Source of the DNA: Dictyobacter aurantiacus
GTDB taxonomy: Bacteria; Chloroflexota; Ktedonobacteria; Ktedonobacterales; Ktedonobacteraceae
Direction: 5' to 3'
Assembly (NCBI RefSeq): GCF_003967515.1
Contig: NZ_BIFQ01000001.1
Coordinates: forward strand, 2,046,001 to 2,110,000
DNA length: 64,000 nt
Shown piece after piece: positions 60,125 to 64,000 of this stretch. The notes beneath the pieces are model-generated. The model saw nothing but the letters and a program-made list of their open reading frames with translations, made no database searches and had not been told where the DNA came from. Position numbers and translations under genes: made by a program. Position 1 is the stretch's first letter. Each line of letters starts with the position of its first letter.

Positions 60125-61405
60125 ATGAGTGACCAACAGGGGTTACCACCCAACTATTTCTACCACACATTGCCCAATGGCATTGAACTTATAGGTCAAT
60201 ATATGCCCAGTCTGAGCTCGATCAGCTTTGGCTTCCAACTGGATGCAGCCGTCGTCCACGAGCCTGAAGAGAAGCAGGGGCTTGCTCATCTCTTTGAGTA
60301 TATGCTCTTTCAGGGCACAAAAACGAAAGATGCACGCGCGCTCAATGAGGCCTTCGAATCGTTAGGGGCACGCAAAGGGGCCAGCACCAGCCTGGAGACA
60401 GCCATGGTGTGGGGGCAGATCGTCAATACCAAATTTGACGCTACCCTGGATCTTTTCCATGATGTCCTGCTCAACTCGACCTTTCCTAACAGCGAATTAG
60501 AGCAGATGCGCAATCTGGTTCTGCAGGAGATTCGCCGCCGCGACGACGAGCCGATGAGCCGCATCTTTGAACTGGTGCGCGCCAATTTCTATAAGGGGAC
60601 CGCGCTTAGTCGCCTGGTGCTGGGAACAGACGAACAGGTGCGCCAGTTGAAGCGGCAGGATCTACGCGACTTCTGGCAGGCCCGCTATCAACCCAACAAT
60701 GTGCTCTTCTCCATCGCGGGCAAATTTGATTGGGACCACGTCGTAGAACGCATGCAGGGTCTCTTTGGCAACTGGCAGGGGGAGGCGGCACCTTCGCCCG
60801 AGCAGGAGCCGCATCCCACTCAAAGCGTTTCATTGGAGTTTCGCGAGGGCAAACAGGAACATATCGGCATGATGGTGCCCTTCCCCAACTATACCGACCA
60901 GGACTACTACGCAGCCATGGTGGCGGCCGAGGTGCTCGGAGGCTCAATGGCATCCCGCCTCTTCGTAGAGGTCCGTGAGAAGCGCGGCCTGGTCTATAGT
61001 GTATCCGCTGGCCTGTCGGGCAATAAGCATATCGGCGCCCTGCGTGTCTATGCAGGGACCACGCCCGAACAGGGACGCGAATGCCTGGAAGTTATCGTCA
61101 ACGAACTGCGCAAGCTTGAGAAGGATGGCATTACCGCCGACGAACTGGAGCGCGCCAAGGTACAATTGAAGAGCGAAAACGTAATGCGGGGTGAGGGCTC
61201 GGGATCGCGCATGAGCGCCATCCTCCGCTCCTGGTGGTACGAACGCCAGCTCAAAACCATTCAAGAGATCAAAGATGCCATCGACGCGGTCACCCAGGAA
61301 CAGGTCTTGAGCATGTTGCAGCGCTACTCGCCAGTCCATCCGCTGACAGTCGCGGCCATTGGGCCCCTCTCCCAGGAAGAGCTTGTCGGCAACACCCTGT
61401 CCTGA
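60125..61405 (+). CDS. M16-family protein with altered zinc motif
   Basis: Insulinase/pitrilysin-fold protein (426 residues) with the two-domain M16 layout: FQLDAAVVHEPEEKQGLAHL at the first active-site strand, and a C-terminal domain with EVREKRGLVYSVSAGLSG. The canonical zinc motif HxxEH reads HLFEY: the second His is replaced by Tyr (HLFEYM). It may therefore be an inactive subunit like those of M16B heterodimers. No second M16 gene is adjacent. ATG 60125 lies about 7 bases after AAAGGATG. A good terminator follows. Confidence 0.82.
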   Translation: MSDQQGLPPNYFYHTLPNGIELIGQYMPSLSSISFGFQLDAAVVHEPEEKQGLAHLFEYMLFQGTKTKDARALNEAFESLGARKGASTSLETAMVWGQIVNTKFDATLDLFHDVLLNSTFPNSELEQMRNLVLQEIRRRDDEPMSRIFELVRANFYKGTALSRLVLGTDEQVRQLKRQDLRDFWQARYQPNNVLFSIAGKFDWDHVVERMQGLFGNWQGEAAPSPEQEPHPTQSVSLEFREGKQEHIGMMVPFPNYTDQDYYAAMVAAEVLGGSMASRLFVEVREKRGLVYSVSAGLSGNKHIGALRVYAGTTPEQGRECLEVIVNELRKLEKDGITADELERAKVQLKSENVMRGEGSGSRMSAILRSWWYERQLKTIQEIKDAIDAVTQEQVLSMLQRYSPVHPLTVAAIGPLSQEELVGNTLS

Positions 61406-61483
61406 GAAGCGAAATGACGCTGCGCCATCACTTGAAACTATTCACAACCTCGGCCCGTTAACATAACAGAAGCATGAAATCAT

Positions 61484-61520
61484 GTAAGAGCACCCCCTCT
61501 GGGGCGGGTGCTCTTACTTT
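61484..61520 (+). terminator. Intrinsic terminator of the M16 gene
   Basis: Arms GTAAGAGCACCC (61484-61495) and GGGTGCTCTTAC (61506-61517) are perfect complements, followed by TTTTA. Confidence 0.85.
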
Positions 61521-61576
61521 TATGGCGTGGAATGCTTACAGACCATCTTCCCCTTTAACAAGTGCTTGAAGGCGAT

Positions 61577-61622
61577 AGGTTTCGCGCCTGCGGCCCCTGA
61601 CTTTACGCGCCTACGGCGCTCA
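61577..61622. repeat. Head-type flanking motif (best copy)
   Basis: Reads AGGTTTCGCGCCTGCGGCCC then CTGACTTTACGCGCCTACGG and CGCTCA. The reverse complement at 33586-33626 is nearly identical, and related forms lie at 32376-32418, 1262-1296 and 49972-49994. Confidence 0.8.
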
Positions 61623-61626
61623 TCGT

Positions 61627-61696
61627 GTTTTTAGTAGTTGGTGCAACGCAGGTGGGTGCATTCGCACCCACCTGCGTTGCACCAACTACTAAAAAC
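61627..61696. repeat. Long perfect palindrome (33-bp arms)
   Basis: Arms 61627-61659 and 61664-61696 match 33/33 with loop ATTC; tip GGGTGC/GCACCC. Inner arm GTTGGTGCAAC shared with 8041. Confidence 0.95.
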
Positions 61697-61709
61697 GTGC
61701 TTTAAAAAG

Positions 61710-61780
61710 TGAGGTGTGTTATGGTGTTGTGTTGTACATGCGCCAGGCGCATGTACAACACAACACCATAACACACCTCA
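61710..61780. repeat. Long perfect palindrome (35-bp arms)
   Basis: Arms 61710-61744 and 61746-61780 match 35/35 around a single unpaired A; tip ATGCGCC/GGCGCAT. It is 13 bases after the previous palindrome but unrelated in arm sequence. Confidence 0.95.
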
Positions 61781-61834
61781 TAAAAACCAGGTGGCAATGT
61801 TGTTTTATTAGCAGAAGGCAAAGGAGAGTTTCAC

Positions 61835-62737
61835 GTGGAACGGCGACAGTTTGGTAAAACAGATATGCAGGTCAGTGTGCTGGGATTTGGTGGTTCAGAA
61901 ATCGGATCGGGTAAGACAGTGGCGGAAGTGGACGAGATTTTACGTAGCGCCCTCGACGCGGGCTTAAATGTGATCGATACGGCCGCGTGCTATGGTGATA
62001 GCGAGGAGCTCATTGGCCGCGCGGTCTCCACTCGTCGGGACGACTACTATCTGTTCACCAAGTGCGGCCATGCTTCGGGCGAGGGCCTGGAGGATTTCGA
62101 GGACTGGGATCCCCGCACCATCGAGGCCAGCATCGATCGCAGCCTGCAACGGCTGCGAACCGACCATGTGGATCTGCTGCAGATCCATACCTGTCCTCTG
62201 GAAGTGCTGCGTCAGGGCGAGATTATTAACGTCCTGCAAAAAGCCAAACGCATGGGCAAGACGCGCTACATCGGCTATAGTGGCACCAATGAAAACGCCC
62301 GCTACGCCATTCGCACCGACGCCTTCGATACGCTGCAGACCTCGCTCAACATCGCCGACCAGCAGACAATCGATTTCACGATCCCGATGGCCGTCGAGCG
62401 CAACATGGGCATAATCGCCAAGCGACCGATCGCTAACGCGGCCTGGACCGATCCAAATATCGACAAAAACGCATATGGATATTCCTACTGGGAGCGCCTG
62501 CAGCAGCTTAAATATGACTTCCTGCAGAGCGGACCCGCCACGGCACTGGCGATGGCTCTGCGTTTTACCCTGAGTACGCCGGGCGTGCATACCGCCATCG
62601 TGGGCACCACCAATCCGACGCGCTATGCTCAAAACGCCGCTTTGATCTCCGCCGGAGACCTCTCAGACGAAGAATACCAGGAGATTCGCGCCATCTGGGA
62701 GCAGCGAGCCGACCAGCACTGGCTGGGACTCGAATAA
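61835..62737 (+). CDS. Aldo/keto reductase
   Basis: NAD(P)H-dependent reductase of the AKR TIM-barrel superfamily, 300 residues. The catalytic tetrad is present: NVIDTAACYG (Asp and Tyr), YYLFTKCGH (Lys) and LLQIHTCP (His). The GTG start at 61835 follows AAAGGAGAG. It is likely soluble; substrate not identified. It lies alone between the palindrome cluster and the repeat-rich gap before glnA. Confidence 0.85.
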   Translation: MERRQFGKTDMQVSVLGFGGSEIGSGKTVAEVDEILRSALDAGLNVIDTAACYGDSEELIGRAVSTRRDDYYLFTKCGHASGEGLEDFEDWDPRTIEASIDRSLQRLRTDHVDLLQIHTCPLEVLRQGEIINVLQKAKRMGKTRYIGYSGTNENARYAIRTDAFDTLQTSLNIADQQTIDFTIPMAVERNMGIIAKRPIANAAWTDPNIDKNAYGYSYWERLQQLKYDFLQSGPATALAMALRFTLSTPGVHTAIVGTTNPTRYAQNAALISAGDLSDEEYQEIRAIWEQRADQHWLGLE

Positions 62738-62809
62738 CCCCCATCACATTCACCCTTGCGGGCGGCATCTATGTCGCCCGCGAGAATAGCAGAAGCATTG
62801 CGGCCAGGT

Positions 62810-62965
62810 ACAGAGCCGCTGCGCGGCAGTAGCCCGCAAGGGGCAATACTTTCAACATAACGCGCTGGCGCCCCTTTGAGGGGGAGATAATATCGTTGGT
62901 GGAACGTGCGCGCCCGGGCACGGGGCCGCTTCGCGGCAAGCGCCCGCAAGGGGCGCACCTACGGT
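62810..62965. repeat. Repeat family C, copy 3 (two parts)
   Basis: Contains GCCGCTGCGCGGCAGTAGCC followed by CGCAAGGGGCAATAC (62815-62853), and at 62907-62965 CGCCCGGGCACGGGGCCGCT, TCGCGGCAAGCGCCCGCAAG and GGGCGCACCTACGG. The second part matches the 14283 copy in motif order. Confidence 0.6.
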
Positions 62966-63083
62966 GGTCTTTCCTCTGGACCTTTATTTCCCCCTTTGTT
63001 CACTTACATTGCGAATGTGTCTTATCCTCATGCTCATCGCCTGCGGTCTGCATGAAATTTCGCATCATGGGTTCAATCACCCA

Positions 63084-63137
63084 TAGTATAGTAGTGCAAA
63101 AGGGGCGCCGCGGCGCCCCTTTTGCACTACTATACTA
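63084..63137. repeat. Long perfect palindrome (27-bp arms, no loop)
   Basis: Arms 63084-63110 and 63111-63137 match 27/27, centre GGCGCCGCGGCGCC. The right flank is GCGGCCGCGTAGCGGACGCG (63145-63164). Confidence 0.95.
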
Positions 63138-63526
63138 AATCAACGCGGCCGCGTAGCGGACGCGCGTGCGGAGGCTATCAAGAGTCACCAGAGAGATGGG
63201 AGTAAGACCCTTTCTGAAAACAACCAGCAAAAAAAGGCCTCAAAAAAACCTCTCTTCTCGGCGTTGATGCTATACAATGTAGGTAGATCGTTATAAGTAG
63301 TGCTTACTCTCTTGCAAAGGTCACTGGCAGGCAAGCGGCGACTGGTATACCTACTTCCAACCAGCAGCTGGCTTGCGTATAATGAAGATACGAAAAAAGT
63401 AGATGTGACAACCACCAGGGGTCATCTTCTCCTTTTGAGATAAAGGGAAAAAGCATCTGGTCATCAGCGAGATGTCAAAGTAGACGCTAATACTAGAACA
63501 GCAATGGCGCGAAGGAGCAAAAGAGC

Positions 63527-64000
63527 ATGGCAGACAAACGTGGAGACCATAACAGCTTTGAGCAGGTCATGGCCACCATTAAAAACGAACGCATCCGTTT
63601 TGTGAATCTGGAATTTACCGATGTGGTAGGGGTCGCCAAATGCGTGACAATTCCAGTGGAGCAGTTTGCCGATTGTGTGCGGCACGGCAAGTGGTTTGAC
63701 GGTTCCGCGCTTGAAAATATAGCCCGCGTGGCCGAAAGCGACATGTATCTGTATCCGGACCTCTCAACCTTTACTGCATTGCCGGGTACGGTACGTCCCG
63801 CTCCAACCATTGATACGCGCCTGCAGGACTCTCAGGACGATGGAGAGGTGGTGGCACGCGTCATCTGTGATATACGCGAACCCGATGGGGAACGCTTCGA
63901 AGGGGATCCGCGGGCAGCACTGCTGGGGGCCATTGAAGAGGCGCGCTCTATGGGCTTCAAGTACCAAGTGGCCCCCGAATTAGAGTTTTTCCTGCTTCAG
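63527..64000 (+). CDS. glnA: Type I glutamine synthetase, 5' part
   Basis: Makes glutamine from glutamate and ammonia. The window ends inside the gene; the first 158 codons are visible. N-terminal beta-grasp domain FVNLEFTDVVGVAKCVTIP and KWFDGSALENIARVAESDMY match GlnA, and VICDIREPDGERFEGDPR and VAPELEFFLL (first active-site strand with Glu) follow. ATG 63527 is preceded by GAAGGAG. The frame stays open to the end. Likely a complete gene continuing beyond the window. Confidence 0.93.
   Translation, partial: MADKRGDHNSFEQVMATIKNERIRFVNLEFTDVVGVAKCVTIPVEQFADCVRHGKWFDGSALENIARVAESDMYLYPDLSTFTALPGTVRPAPTIDTRLQDSQDDGEVVARVICDIREPDGERFEGDPRAALLGAIEEARSMGFKYQVAPELEFFLLQ

Larger units (their letters stand above)
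61406..61834. other. Intergenic region: terminator, head motif and two palindromes
   Basis: 429 bases. Order: terminator 61484-61520, head motif 61577-61622, palindrome 61627-61696, palindrome 61710-61780, then AAGGAGAG before the aldo/keto reductase gene. No gene supported. Confidence 0.75.
62738..63526. other. Long intergenic region before glnA
   Basis: 789 bases. It contains family C repeats (62810-62965), a palindrome at 63084-63137 with right flank to 63176, and a final 350 bases with TATAAT-like boxes near 63273 and 63378 that may belong to the glnA promoter. No convincing gene. Confidence 0.65.

Noticed and set aside
63241..63400. Confident promoter for glnA
   Set aside because: TATAAT-like boxes occur near 63273 and 63378, but neither has a good -35 at the correct distance.

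Overview
The window looks like a piece of a Chloroflexota chromosome, most likely a Ktedonobacteria-type organism. This is an inference from gene content: a PASTA-type PknB kinase, a second kinase-like protein fused to a beta-propeller, an F420-type luciferase-like oxidoreductase, SelB, and an FtsA-like ATPase next to a baseplate-J-like membrane protein. No rRNA, tRNA, CRISPR array, transposase or phage module was seen. Base composition looks moderate throughout, and nearly all genes are housekeeping or ordinary accessory genes.

Layout. 0.1-3.9 kb: minC, an aminoglycoside-phosphotransferase-fold kinase that seems to start at CTG, an aldose-epimerase-like enzyme and a small unknown gene. 4.5-9.4 kb: a pseudokinase/beta-propeller protein and two TIM-barrel sugar isomerases. 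9.5-16.4 kb: an M48 peptidase, an F420-type oxidoreductase, a PhnD-like protein without a signal peptide, a CPA1 antiporter and a lipoprotein. 16.8-21.8 kb: an orphan PstS-like lipoprotein translationally coupled to a HAMP protein, a short crotonase and a lytic transglycosylase. 22-27.5 kb: a GH57 enzyme, a glycosyltransferase and PknB. 27.8-35.8 kb: selB and uvrC (divergent), an FmdB zinc ribbon, a histidine kinase and a HAD phosphatase. 35.9-40.7 kb: a polar amino-acid ABC transporter with two binding proteins, and a P-loop kinase. 41-54.3 kb: a C39-like peptidase, alaS, the FtsA-like/baseplate-J-like pair, ruvX-mltG-uppP and an MFS exporter. 54.7-64 kb: fmt, an unknown protein, a STAND/TPR ATPase, a spermidine-synthase-type membrane domain, an M16-fold protein, an aldo/keto reductase and the 5' part of glnA.

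The most unusual content lies between the genes. Most larger intergenic gaps carry one or more long, essentially perfect palindromes (arms of 20-40 bp, loops of 0-7 nt, one or two longer). Their arm sequences differ from locus to locus, yet the two arms within a locus match almost perfectly. The tips usually carry GCGC-type sequence, and many palindromes are flanked by one of two recurring GC-rich motifs. They occur after genes in tandem, between convergent genes and also between divergent genes, so simple termination does not explain them all. One arm includes the end of uvrC, one element abuts a truncated gene remnant, one is nested in a larger inverted repeat, and one has its left arm amplified in a 65-bp tandem repeat. 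I regard these as the best candidate for an undescribed repeat or mobile system. Two further dispersed repeat families (B and C) are also present.
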